Positions 1 to 7,567 of a DNA stretch of 64,000 bases are shown here, in pieces. Each line of letters opens with the position of its first letter. Within the stretch, counting starts at the first letter, position 1. A program made the position numbers and the translations under genes. The notes beneath the pieces are model-generated. The model was not told the origin of the DNA and made no database searches. It was given only the letters and a program-made list of their open reading frames with translations. The stretch comes from Legionella_A sp963772805 (lineage in GTDB: Bacteria > Pseudomonadota > Gammaproteobacteria > Legionellales > Legionellaceae): positions 124,001 through 188,000 of the forward strand of contig CAVYYU010000005.1 in NCBI GenBank assembly GCA_963772805.1, in the 5' to 3' direction.

Positions 1-321
1 TTCGGGTATTTTTTCTTTAACAATGCTGTAGGTGTCGCGCGTGAGAATTTCATGCTTAATTCCCCGTTCCTCGAGCCAGTTACGCAACTTACTATCGTCC
101 CAACCAGGTTGTGCCTGGTCCAGAGTAAATGCAAACACATCAAATTTGTTGTTTGAACGTCGGCGCAAAAGGTTCAGCAATGTTAATAAGGTGAATGAAT
201 CTTTGCCACCTGATAAACAGACCATCACGCGATCACCGCGTTGAATCATATTATAGTCCGCGATGGCTTTGCCGGTGTAATGCAATAATTTTTTTTCAGT
301 CAATGAGGGTGACGACGTCAT
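1..321 (-). CDS. ttcA: tRNA 2-thiocytidine(32) synthetase TtcA, N-terminal part (runs off window)
   Basis: This is the 5' end of a minus-strand gene cut by the left edge of the window; 107 codons are visible from an ATG at 321. The translation begins MTSSPSLTEKKLLHYTGK and contains the PP-loop motif CLSGGKDSFTLL at about residues 39-50, the ATP-pyrophosphatase signature of the TtcA/TilS group. The following LDQAQPGWD stretch fits TtcA, which thiolates cytidine 32 of certain tRNAs using an Fe-S cluster; the CxxC cysteines of the family would lie outside the window. The MITE at 343-465 begins about 20 bp upstream of the start codon, so it probably lies in the promoter region of this gene. Confidence 0.88.
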   Translation of the reverse strand, partial: MTSSPSLTEKKLLHYTGKAIADYNMIQRGDRVMVCLSGGKDSFTLLTLLNLLRRRSNNKFDVFAFTLDQAQPGWDDSKLRNWLEERGIKHEILTRDTYSIVKEKIPE

Positions 322-342
322 AAATACAACCTGATAATAAGT

Positions 343-465
343 TAGGGTTTACGCAAAAAGCCGATATCTTCGTTACACTTTGCTTTTAATGCGGTTACTT
401 AGTCATCTAGACAGCCACATTAAAAATAAATTTTGCTTCAACCTTGGCTTTTTGCGTAAGTCCTA
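343..465. mobile_element. MITE-like element, 123 bp, 20-bp TIRs, TAAGT target duplication
   Basis: The ends are inverted repeats of 20 bp: TAGGGTTTACGCAAAAAGCC at 343-362, and at 446-465 the reverse complement of TAGGACTTACGCAAAAAGCC (18 of 20 identical). The element is flanked directly by TAAGT on both sides (338-342 and 466-470), a 5-bp target-site duplication. It contains no ORF, so it would need a transposase supplied elsewhere. It lies between ttcA and tolC and may affect ttcA expression. I do not assign it to an IS family. Confidence 0.75.
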
Positions 466-478
466 TAAGTAAAGGAAT

Positions 479-514
479 AATTCAGTGGCGCTTGGCTTTG
501 AGCGCGGCTGAATT
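479..514 (-). terminator. possible terminator hairpin after tolC
   Basis: An imperfect hairpin pairs AATTCAG..GCGC with GCGC..CTGAATT around an 8-10 nt loop. It lies 30 bp past the tolC stop codon on the minus strand. There is no good T-run, so the assignment is tentative. Confidence 0.3.
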
Positions 515-543
515 ATACCTGATCAATTGATGAGTAAGTAGAT

Positions 544-1914
544 TTATTTCTTGCCATGGACTCTTTCTTGTGGAGGAAACCCACTAATACGTGTTGTCGC
601 CAGCCAGGAATTCACTTCTTCAATATCATTGGCATTCAGCGATCCTGCTAGGTATTTTAGCTGCAATGAGGCATTGATTAAACCATACTGGTCTGAGGCT
701 AGCTGTTCTTGTGCTTCAAACAGGCGCTGTTGCGCGTTGACCACATCGACCATCGTACGCGTACCAACCTGAAATTGCGCTTCGGTACTTTCGAGTGAAT
801 TTTGTTGTGAAGTTACGGTTTGACGGTCTGCTTTTACTTTACTGATACCATCAACAATGGTGTTAAAGGCAATACGGCTATTCACGACGACATCACGATA
901 GGTTTGCTCTAATTGTTCACTGGATGTTTGGAAATTAAATTGTGCTTGCCGGGTTTGCGAGGCAACCAGCCCACCCTGGAAGACCGGAAAATTCATCGCC
1001 AGCGCAATATTCGATTGCATCTGACTTCCAGGCACAAAGAAATTGCTGGTGCCGCCACTATTATGCACTTGTCCACTCGTTCCCTGAATAGCGAGGGTCG
1101 GCCAACCCCCCGCAGCTTGCACTTTGATGTTTTCACGCGCTGCCTGCAAGCTATATTTTGCAGCAAAGAGTTTGTAGTTTTGTTTGATACCGGTGGCTGT
1201 CCACTCGTTGGAATCGTCGGGTTCAGGTTTAATAAGTGGAATACGGCTGTCTCGCAAGGGTGATAGCTGTTCATAAACATGATTGGTTAGTTTGCGCAAG
1301 TTCTCATTTTGATTGATTTGGTTATTTTTCGCCGAGATCACTTCGGCGATTGATTGATCGTAAGCTGCTTTGGCTTCATAAACAGAGGTTATTGTGTCGA
1401 CACCGACTTCAAAACGTTGTTGCGCCTGGTCCAGCTGACGTTTATTGGCTCTTAATTTTGCTTCGGCGAAATTCAGGGTGTCGCGGGAAAACAAGACGTC
1501 AAAATACGCTTTTGAGGTGCGCAATATCAAATTTTGCGCGGCGTCATTAAATGTAGCATGCGCTGATTTGACCGATGCTTTCGCTTGTTGTATCTGTGCC
1601 CATGATTGATAGTTAAAAATAGCTTGAGAGGCTTTCAGTTGCCATTGGTTGGAATTGTATACTTGCTCTCCTGCAGCACCACCCACTTTCACACGCAATT
1701 TGTTCCGGCTTACCGCACTGAGTGCGTTAACTTGCGGTAAAAGAGCAGAGATGGCCTGAGGTATGGACTCAGCATTCGCCATAAACGTGCTGTAAGCGGC
1801 TTTGAATGTTGTATCATTCTCCAGTGCTTGATGATAAATATCCATTAGATCGGCGGCTTGCAGACTCGAGGTGCTGCTTATAGCAAGCATCAAACACAGT
1901 GTCGCTTTTTTCAT
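544..1914 (-). CDS. tolC: TolC-family outer-membrane channel protein
   Basis: The 456-aa protein has a signal peptide (MKKATLCLMLAISSTSSLQAA, then ADLMDIYHQALEND) and two long alpha-helical repeats typical of outer membrane efflux (OEP) domains. The usual TolC elements are present: the N-terminal helix after DLMDIY, a SQAIFNYQSWAQ segment in the first half and its structural counterpart NFPVFQGGLVAS in the second, and VGTRTMVDVVNAQ near the end. TolC trimers form the outer-membrane exit duct for tripartite RND and ABC pumps and type I secretion. The gene lies 11 bp after pcm and is probably co-transcribed with it. It is distinct from the second TolC-like gene at 22519-23931, which is dedicated to an RND operon. 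Confidence 0.92.
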   Translation of the reverse strand: MKKATLCLMLAISSTSSLQAADLMDIYHQALENDTTFKAAYSTFMANAESIPQAISALLPQVNALSAVSRNKLRVKVGGAAGEQVYNSNQWQLKASQAIFNYQSWAQIQQAKASVKSAHATFNDAAQNLILRTSKAYFDVLFSRDTLNFAEAKLRANKRQLDQAQQRFEVGVDTITSVYEAKAAYDQSIAEVISAKNNQINQNENLRKLTNHVYEQLSPLRDSRIPLIKPEPDDSNEWTATGIKQNYKLFAAKYSLQAARENIKVQAAGGWPTLAIQGTSGQVHNSGGTSNFFVPGSQMQSNIALAMNFPVFQGGLVASQTRQAQFNFQTSSEQLEQTYRDVVVNSRIAFNTIVDGISKVKADRQTVTSQQNSLESTEAQFQVGTRTMVDVVNAQQRLFEAQEQLASDQYGLINASLQLKYLAGSLNANDIEEVNSWLATTRISGFPPQERVHGKK

Positions 1915-1925
1915 GTGAACGTGTC

Positions 1926-2588
1926 CTAGAAAACAAAGTCTTGGGGTTTCAACTTATCGATTAATGGTGGAATATTGGTTTCAAAAAGAATTTTTTCTTC
2001 CCATGAACCATCGTCTTTGAGCGAATGTAACTGTCCTTGCATAGCAGGCTCGCTTCCCATGACAGTAAATATTTTACCTCCTGGTACCAGTTGCAGACGA
2101 TGAGTCTCGGTTAACCCTTCAATAGCGCCAGTGAATACCATAACATCGTATGGCGCTAAATCAAGCCACCCACGGCAGGCATCTCCAGTAAGCAACTCAA
2201 CATTGAGGCATTTATGCTCGGCTAACTTGGCGCGGGCATTGACGGTAAAATCGGCATAATAATCGATACTGATAACTTTTTTGCACAATCGACTTAATAA
2301 TGACGTCAAAAATCCTGTGCCAGTGCCTACTTCTAGCACGACTTCGTGGCCTTTTAGTGCCAGTGCCTGTAGCACCGTTGCTTCTTCCAGTGGTGTCATC
2401 ATGCGCTGATGATGCGGTAATTTTATTTGCATGTCCGAATAAGCAAAATCTTTGCGTTCGAGCGGTACGAACTCATCACGGGCAATGGATTCATAGAGAG
2501 CAAGAATTGATTCATCAAGAACATTTCCTGTACGGAGTTGTTGTTTGATCATATTTGTGCGCGAAATTTGACTAATCATGTACTTCAC
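1926..2588 (-). CDS. pcm: protein-L-isoaspartate O-methyltransferase family protein
   Basis: The 220-aa SAM-dependent methyltransferase carries the PIMT family motif VLEVGTGTGFLTSLLS (SAM-binding motif I) and the preceding MTPLEEATVLQAL segment. PIMT enzymes methylate isoaspartyl residues in damaged proteins and start their repair. The family also includes a divergent group encoded next to tolC, and this gene is immediately upstream of tolC, so a role other than classical repair is possible. Several in-frame ATGs lie near the start (residues 1, 4 and 13); M13, just before IKQQLRTGNVLD, would also fit the family length. It is the first gene of a two-gene unit with tolC. Confidence 0.88.
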   Translation of the reverse strand: MKYMISQISRTNMIKQQLRTGNVLDESILALYESIARDEFVPLERKDFAYSDMQIKLPHHQRMMTPLEEATVLQALALKGHEVVLEVGTGTGFLTSLLSRLCKKVISIDYYADFTVNARAKLAEHKCLNVELLTGDACRGWLDLAPYDVMVFTGAIEGLTETHRLQLVPGGKIFTVMGSEPAMQGQLHSLKDDGSWEEKILFETNIPPLIDKLKPQDFVF

Positions 2589-2779
2589 CCGTTGAGTAAT
2601 TGGCTAGGTTAAAACGTTGTTGTGATTTTAGCAAGAATTGCGAAAAGATGAAGGGTGTTTATGTGAGGGAGTTATTTATTTTAACCACTCATTACAAATT
2701 AAAAACTTGTATGCAACGATGGTTTTTCTTGCAATAACCGCGTTTATTTTAATTTAAATTGAATGTCTAAATTTTGCAC

Positions 2780-4273
2780 TTAATTTTCTTGCTTGTGGCC
2801 TTGATACTGTTTTTCAAATGCGATTAGCTTGATTTCGAGTTGCCATTGCAGTTTCGCCTTATCGTTACCGGCGATAAACAGCTGGCAGGATTTACTGTTC
2901 AACAGTTTACATGCTTGCACGGGAATATATTTACCGGCATCTGCCCATAAACTATTTCCTGGTAAGAAACTGTATGTTAATGCGTTGCGATTAATTCCTT
3001 TGATGGTTGCATAATCAAGATCATGGTTGATTGCGGCATCGACATATTGATGCGTCAAATCAGTGCGTAATATACCCTCGTCATCAGTAGAAAGTACAAC
3101 CGGTACTTGGTGTGATAAATAGGATTGCAGTGGGTGATCTTTGCCGGCGATAGCAAGAATTTTACGGTTGCTGGTTAAGTTGATTTCCACGGCAATTTGG
3201 TTTTTAGCCATGTGATTTAGTAAGGCTTCTGAGCCGTCTTCGTGCGCGATGTCTACCCCATGGCCAATACGCTCTGCATGGGCGGTAAAAATTGCGTCAT
3301 GAATATGATAGCGCAGATGATTGGGGTTGACGGCGGCAGATGACAACTCCCCAGCATGCAAGGTGATGTGCACCTCGGGATAGGTTTCATGCATAAATTT
3401 AATTACTTGCATTTGTGCACGGTAATCACGCAACGAAATCGGTCCATCTTCGGCTTGCACCATGTTGATCGCTACGATGTCGGGCGACTGGGCAGCGGCG
3501 GCAAATCCGTTCAAGGCTTGTGCAAAAAAGTTGTTCAGTGGCTGTTCGCGCAAGATGAAGTATTGAAATTTGACGGATAAAGCACAAACTGGTTGATTGG
3601 GCACGTTATCGCAGCCGAGGTGTTTATGTGCTTGTTTTAGTGTGCGCTTACTTTCGCTAATGGTAAGGGCAGTGTTTTTTTGAAACGCTTTATTCGTCAG
3701 TAAAGATTGTCGTTTGTCCGCCGTGTTTGTGGTGTTCTCGATAAGCTTTGCAAAACTCGCTGATTGGGCATTATCAGGCAAAATCATAATTTCCATATAA
3801 AGCTCATGCTGGTTGGCTGCGCGTTTCATAACTTCGGCCAATAATTGTGGTTGATAGGCAGAGATTACAGGCATAAATTTGAAGAAAGCAGCAAAAAAAT
3901 GATCATGGCCTGATTCTCGTCCGGGGATAAAACCCTTCATTGACCAAGCGCGTATTGTCTCGTCATACAGTGCTGGTTTTGCCGCGACGTCGGCTACGTT
4001 CGCACCATTACACGTATCCTTATTTTTAGTGATGGTTGCTGTTGTTTTGTCTACACAAAAATCATCTTTGGCCGCCAGGCTTAACATCGTCTCTGGATAA
4101 GCTCCGCCGGCGAGGTGGTAATGTAATTCTCCGCCTTTTGGCATGTCCTTCAAGAAGGTATAGAGTGCATTGGGATCAGATTTGATCGCGGTAAAGTGAT
4201 TATTGATATCGGCGTGGAGGGGGCTTACAAAAAGGCTAAGCAAGGTAGGCAGCAAGAGTTTTATAAAACGCAT
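2780..4273 (-). CDS. secreted adenosine deaminase-like metallohydrolase
   Basis: The 497-aa protein starts with a clear signal peptide (MRFIKLLLPTLLSLFVSPLHA), so it should be periplasmic or exported. Adenosine/AMP deaminase superfamily motifs appear in order: the zinc-binding HYH at residues 51-53 (GGELHYHLAGG), LHAGE with the proton-donating glutamate, RIGHG with a catalytic histidine, NLTSN, and LSTDD with the zinc-binding aspartate. This layout resembles the ADGF/CECR1-like secreted deaminases, not cytosolic Add. The predicted reaction is adenosine to inosine plus ammonia; the true substrate is not proven. It stands alone, with a 90-bp palindromic repeat just upstream. Confidence 0.85.
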   Translation of the reverse strand: MRFIKLLLPTLLSLFVSPLHADINNHFTAIKSDPNALYTFLKDMPKGGELHYHLAGGAYPETMLSLAAKDDFCVDKTTATITKNKDTCNGANVADVAAKPALYDETIRAWSMKGFIPGRESGHDHFFAAFFKFMPVISAYQPQLLAEVMKRAANQHELYMEIMILPDNAQSASFAKLIENTTNTADKRQSLLTNKAFQKNTALTISESKRTLKQAHKHLGCDNVPNQPVCALSVKFQYFILREQPLNNFFAQALNGFAAAAQSPDIVAINMVQAEDGPISLRDYRAQMQVIKFMHETYPEVHITLHAGELSSAAVNPNHLRYHIHDAIFTAHAERIGHGVDIAHEDGSEALLNHMAKNQIAVEINLTSNRKILAIAGKDHPLQSYLSHQVPVVLSTDDEGILRTDLTHQYVDAAINHDLDYATIKGINRNALTYSFLPGNSLWADAGKYIPVQACKLLNSKSCQLFIAGNDKAKLQWQLEIKLIAFEKQYQGHKQEN

Positions 4274-4331
4274 AATTTTCTACACCATCATAATTGTAAA
4301 TTACTTTTATCTACTTGACGTCGCCCATACT

Positions 4332-4421
4332 GTAGGTTGGCGCTGAGCGTTAGCGAAGCCCAACATTCGCGGCACGGGAAGCTCCCTTGTTGGGCTTCAC
4401 TAACGCTCAGCGCCAACCCAC
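4332..4421. repeat. 90-bp palindromic repeat element, copy 1
   Basis: Two 33-bp arms (4332-4364 and 4389-4421) are inverted repeats with two mismatches around a 24-nt loop. The arm begins GTAGGTTGGCGCTGAGCG and ends AAGCCCAAC. The same arms and a closely related loop (shared core GGCACGGGAAG) recur at 47048-47137. The element is intergenic, just upstream of the adenosine deaminase gene, and would form a very stable hairpin in RNA. Confidence 0.85.
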
Positions 4422-4469
4422 AACCGTGCGGGCTAATCGTCAAAACGAAACGGTAACGGTACCGGTCAC

Positions 4470-4853
4470 TCAATAATTAAGGGAATTTTGGATTATATCA
4501 TTTCTTGTAACCAACGCTTGTTCCGCCACATCATCGTCCATAGCAAGTTGGCCTTTGCGTGCATATGCCGATACGATTTTTTTGAATACTTCCAGTTTTC
4601 CAGGAGGAGATGGTGCGAATGATTGCTGATACTCGTTGACCAGCGTTGTGAATTGATTATCAAAATTTCCTAACGATATGGTTTGCGCATTGAAGATGCC
4701 GTGCCCTTTGGGCGAGACTTCAAGTATGGTTTTATTGGCTTCTCTGACGGAAATGACATGCAGTAAATTAGCGTACATATAAAATTTGGCAAAACGATCC
4801 GTTCCATTATCCTCTATTTGACTGGATATGGTTTCTAACATTTTACTGGGCAT
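4470..4853 (-). CDS. hypothetical protein, 127 aa
   Basis: A 127-aa ORF beginning MPSKMLETISSQIEDNG, with no signal peptide, no membrane segment and no motif I recognise. It reads as a soluble, mixed-composition protein with two cores, FAKFYMYANLLHVISV and FKKIVSAYARKGQLAM. It stands alone between the palindromic repeat and ctpA, with about 180 bp of AT-rich sequence before its start. The absence of repeats and the normal amino-acid composition suggest a real gene, but no function can be given. Confidence 0.55.
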   Translation of the reverse strand: MPSKMLETISSQIEDNGTDRFAKFYMYANLLHVISVREANKTILEVSPKGHGIFNAQTISLGNFDNQFTTLVNEYQQSFAPSPPGKLEVFKKIVSAYARKGQLAMDDDVAEQALVTRNDIIQNSLNY

Positions 4854-4974
4854 AATATGCTCGGATTAATTTAAAAAAACACTGTATCAAAATTAATCTT
4901 TGAAGTCAATGAATGCGCAATTAATTGGGTTCTAACAGAGCCTTTTGAGCAATCAAAACGATTGAGTCCAAGTA

Positions 4975-5006
4975 TCCCTTAACCCATGAAGACGGGGGTT
5001 AAGGGA
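4975..5006 (-). terminator. hairpin downstream of ctpA
   Basis: A perfect 11-bp stem pairs TCCCTTAACCC with GGGTTAAGGGA around a 10-nt loop. It lies 28 bp past the ctpA stop on the minus strand. A long T-tract is lacking, so it may act as a weak terminator or as an mRNA-stabilising stem. Confidence 0.5.
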
Positions 5007-5033
5007 GTAGTCTGGGGTTCGTTAAAACGCTGA

Positions 5034-6356
5034 TTATCGTTGTGCAACAGACAAGCCTTTCAAGACATTTAATGCGGCATAGAGCTGATAATCTTGATGC
5101 ATTAAGTCTTCGTCATTATTCGGTGCTTCAACTTTGGCGGTTGGGCCAGTGTCTTTATTTGCATTGAGGATATGCCCGCTCAAATCAGCCTCGCTAAATC
5201 CGGAGTAGCTGTCTTTGCTCTCTGATTTCGGCATGCTGAGTTCGTCTATCACGATATCAGGTGTAATACCCTTAGCCTGTATTGACGCACCTGATGGTGT
5301 GAAATAAAGAGCGGTGGTTAATTTGATACCGCGCTTATTATCCAGAGGCAATACAGTTTGCACCGAACCTTTACCAAAGCTTCTGGTTCCAACAATAATC
5401 GCCCGCTTATTATCTTGCAGCGCGCCAGCCACAATTTCTGAAGCAGAAGCGGAGCCATTATTAATAAGTACAATCATAGGAGCATTGTTAAGAATATCCC
5501 CAGGATTGGCGTTTGCTGTAAATTTTGAACCAGGAAGTCGTCCTTCAGTATAGACAATTAGTTCTTCATGGCCTTTCTTATCATTATCAATAAACGCATC
5601 GGATACCTGGATGGCTGAATCCAGGAGCCCTCCGGGGTTATTGCGCAAATCAAGGATCATGCCTTTAAGTTGACCGCCTGCTTCTTTTTTAAGTTGGGCA
5701 ACGGCTAGCTCCATATCCTTAGCGGTTAATGCCTGAAATTGTGAAAGGCGTACATAACCGTATTTGTGATCCAGTAGTTTGCTTTTTACACTTTTAATTA
5801 ATATTTTCTCGCGTAACAAGTTGAATTGTAAGGGTTTATTTTCCCCTTTTCGAAGTATGGTCATATCAATTGTGCTGCCTATTTTGCCGCGCATCATATT
5901 GACTGCATCTTTGAGCTCCATGCCCTGCACAGATTTTGAACCCAATTTAATGATGTAATCACCAGCTTTGATTCCTGCTTTAGAGGCGGGGGTATCGGCG
6001 ATTGGACTGATAACCTTGACAACACCATCTTCCATTGTAACTTCAATACCTAGACCACCAAATTCACCATTTGTTGAGGTTTGCAGTTCTTTAAAATCTT
6101 CTTCATTGAGATAGCTGGAATGGGGGTCAAGACCGGCTAACATGCCACGGATTGCATTGTCGAACAATTCTTCGTCACTGACGGGTTTGACGTAGTATTT
6201 TTTAATCTGCCCAATGGCGTTTGAAAACCGCTGTACATCTTCCATTGGAATACGCTGACTAGTATCTTCTTCCGCTGCCAAAACTTGTACAGGAATTAGT
6301 AAAATACCCACAACCAAGGCTACAAACACCCTTGAATACAACGGCTTTCTGAACAT
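5034..6356 (-). CDS. ctpA: C-terminal processing peptidase, S41 family, with PDZ domain
   Basis: The 440-aa protein has a signal peptide (VFVALVVGILLIPVQVLAA) and so acts in the periplasm. Order of parts: N-terminal cap with GLDPHSSYL, a PDZ domain at about residues 95-175 (GGLGIEV, SKAGIKAGD), then the S41 protease core. The catalytic Ser-Lys pair is visible as S304 in GSASASEIVAG and K329 in FGKGSVQT, 25 residues apart as in known CtpA enzymes. Such proteases trim periplasmic proteins and peptidoglycan hydrolases. It is the last gene of the gpmI-envC-ctpA cluster, 95 bp after envC. Confidence 0.94.
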   Translation of the reverse strand: MFRKPLYSRVFVALVVGILLIPVQVLAAEEDTSQRIPMEDVQRFSNAIGQIKKYYVKPVSDEELFDNAIRGMLAGLDPHSSYLNEEDFKELQTSTNGEFGGLGIEVTMEDGVVKVISPIADTPASKAGIKAGDYIIKLGSKSVQGMELKDAVNMMRGKIGSTIDMTILRKGENKPLQFNLLREKILIKSVKSKLLDHKYGYVRLSQFQALTAKDMELAVAQLKKEAGGQLKGMILDLRNNPGGLLDSAIQVSDAFIDNDKKGHEELIVYTEGRLPGSKFTANANPGDILNNAPMIVLINNGSASASEIVAGALQDNKRAIIVGTRSFGKGSVQTVLPLDNKRGIKLTTALYFTPSGASIQAKGITPDIVIDELSMPKSESKDSYSGFSEADLSGHILNANKDTGPTAKVEAPNNDEDLMHQDYQLYAALNVLKGLSVAQR

Positions 6357-6451
6357 ACGTTTCTCCTTTAAGCTATGGCATCTTTGACAGCCAGTGCTTT
6401 CCCATAGTTGTTATTATTATTGTCTGGGGCAATTTGATTGCCAGAGAACAA

Positions 6452-7567
6452 TTAAGACAACCACTCAAGTGGAGGAATTGCTTTTCCACGCTGTCTTACT
6501 TCAAAGTATAGACCGTTTTGTTTAAGTCCACCGCTATGTCCAATTGCGGCGATTTGTTCGCCTTGAAGAACGGCTTCGCCTTTTCGCTTAAATAAAGACT
6601 GGTTATGGGCATAAAGGGTCATAAACCCTTGGCCATGATCGACAATTAAAAGTAATCCGTAGCCTTTTAACCAATCACTAAATACTACTTTTCCTGCGGA
6701 AACAGCAGTGACCGGATCGCCTTCTTTTGCAAAAAAAGTAACACCCTGATTCATTTTTTGAAATGAGTTTCTACCGGTTTGCACGGGACGTGGCAATTTT
6801 CGGCGCATTTGAGTGAAGGGATAGCGTGTGCGAATAACGCTTTTTTGCATCAGCGAGCCCAGTAAACGTGATAAATTGGCTTTATTGTGTTGATATTCTT
6901 CCAGCTTTTGTTGGGTTGTGCGTATATCCTGGCTAAGCACCTGGATTAAGGTCTTGTGATAGAGTTTATCCTGTTCGAGTTTTTGCTGTTGCAGATGCAC
7001 CTGTTGTACCAGTTGTTGTTGTCCCATGATTTCACTGTCCAGCTTGTTTTTGCTGACAGTAAGGGCGTCTGATGTCTCATGAACTGTATCTATCATCTGT
7101 TGACGAGATTTGATTAGGTATTGATAAAACGTCAACATACGGTTGATGGTATAAGGGTTATCTTGATTCAGCAGCCATTTTAGTGGCTGATATTCACCCA
7201 TTTTGTAACGAGTGCGTACGTGCTTGGCGAGCAGTTCTTGTTGAATTTTTAATTTTGTACTGAAAACGGCGACTTGTTGTTGCAACTGCGTAATCTTTTG
7301 TTGTTTGGTTCCTATATTTTGTTGGATGCTTCTTAGTTGTCGTAGACTTTCGCCCATTTGTTTTTCTGTTTCGGCAAGTTCGTGGTTAAGAATACCTTGT
7401 TTATCGTGTGCGCTAACCAATGTCTGTTGCAGCTTGCTAATCTTATTGTCCAAGTCTTTGAGTTTTGTTTTTGTTTGGCTGACGACAACGCTTTCCGCGT
7501 TAGCGAAAGTCGTTAACAACACCAGCGCGCTGGTAAGCAAAAATTTTCGGGGCAATTGTTTAGTCAT
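6452..7567 (-). CDS. envC: murein hydrolase activator EnvC, degenerate M23 domain
   Basis: The 371-aa protein has a signal peptide ending FANA, then about 200 residues of Gln/Lys-rich coiled coil, and a C-terminal LytM/M23 fold (about residues 270-371: GVTFFAKEGDPVTAV, LLIVDHGQGFMTLYAH, GLYFEVRQRG). The zinc-binding histidines are lost: GVTFFA stands where active enzymes have a histidine motif, and LYFEVR replaces the usual LHFEIR. This matches EnvC, which activates AmiA/AmiB amidases during septum splitting and does not cut peptidoglycan itself. The start overlaps the gpmI stop by 8 bp, showing translational coupling. Confidence 0.92.
   Translation of the reverse strand: MTKQLPRKFLLTSALVLLTTFANAESVVVSQTKTKLKDLDNKISKLQQTLVSAHDKQGILNHELAETEKQMGESLRQLRSIQQNIGTKQQKITQLQQQVAVFSTKLKIQQELLAKHVRTRYKMGEYQPLKWLLNQDNPYTINRMLTFYQYLIKSRQQMIDTVHETSDALTVSKNKLDSEIMGQQQLVQQVHLQQQKLEQDKLYHKTLIQVLSQDIRTTQQKLEEYQHNKANLSRLLGSLMQKSVIRTRYPFTQMRRKLPRPVQTGRNSFQKMNQGVTFFAKEGDPVTAVSAGKVVFSDWLKGYGLLLIVDHGQGFMTLYAHNQSLFKRKGEAVLQGEQIAAIGHSGGLKQNGLYFEVRQRGKAIPPLEWLS

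Noticed and set aside
993..1280. Frames inside tolC (913-1263 plus, 993-1280 minus)
   Set aside because: Shadow frames of an intact tolC; no family resemblance.
4288..4473. 61-aa ORF on the minus strand
   Set aside because: It lies almost wholly within the 90-bp palindrome and its flanks; an accident of the repeat.
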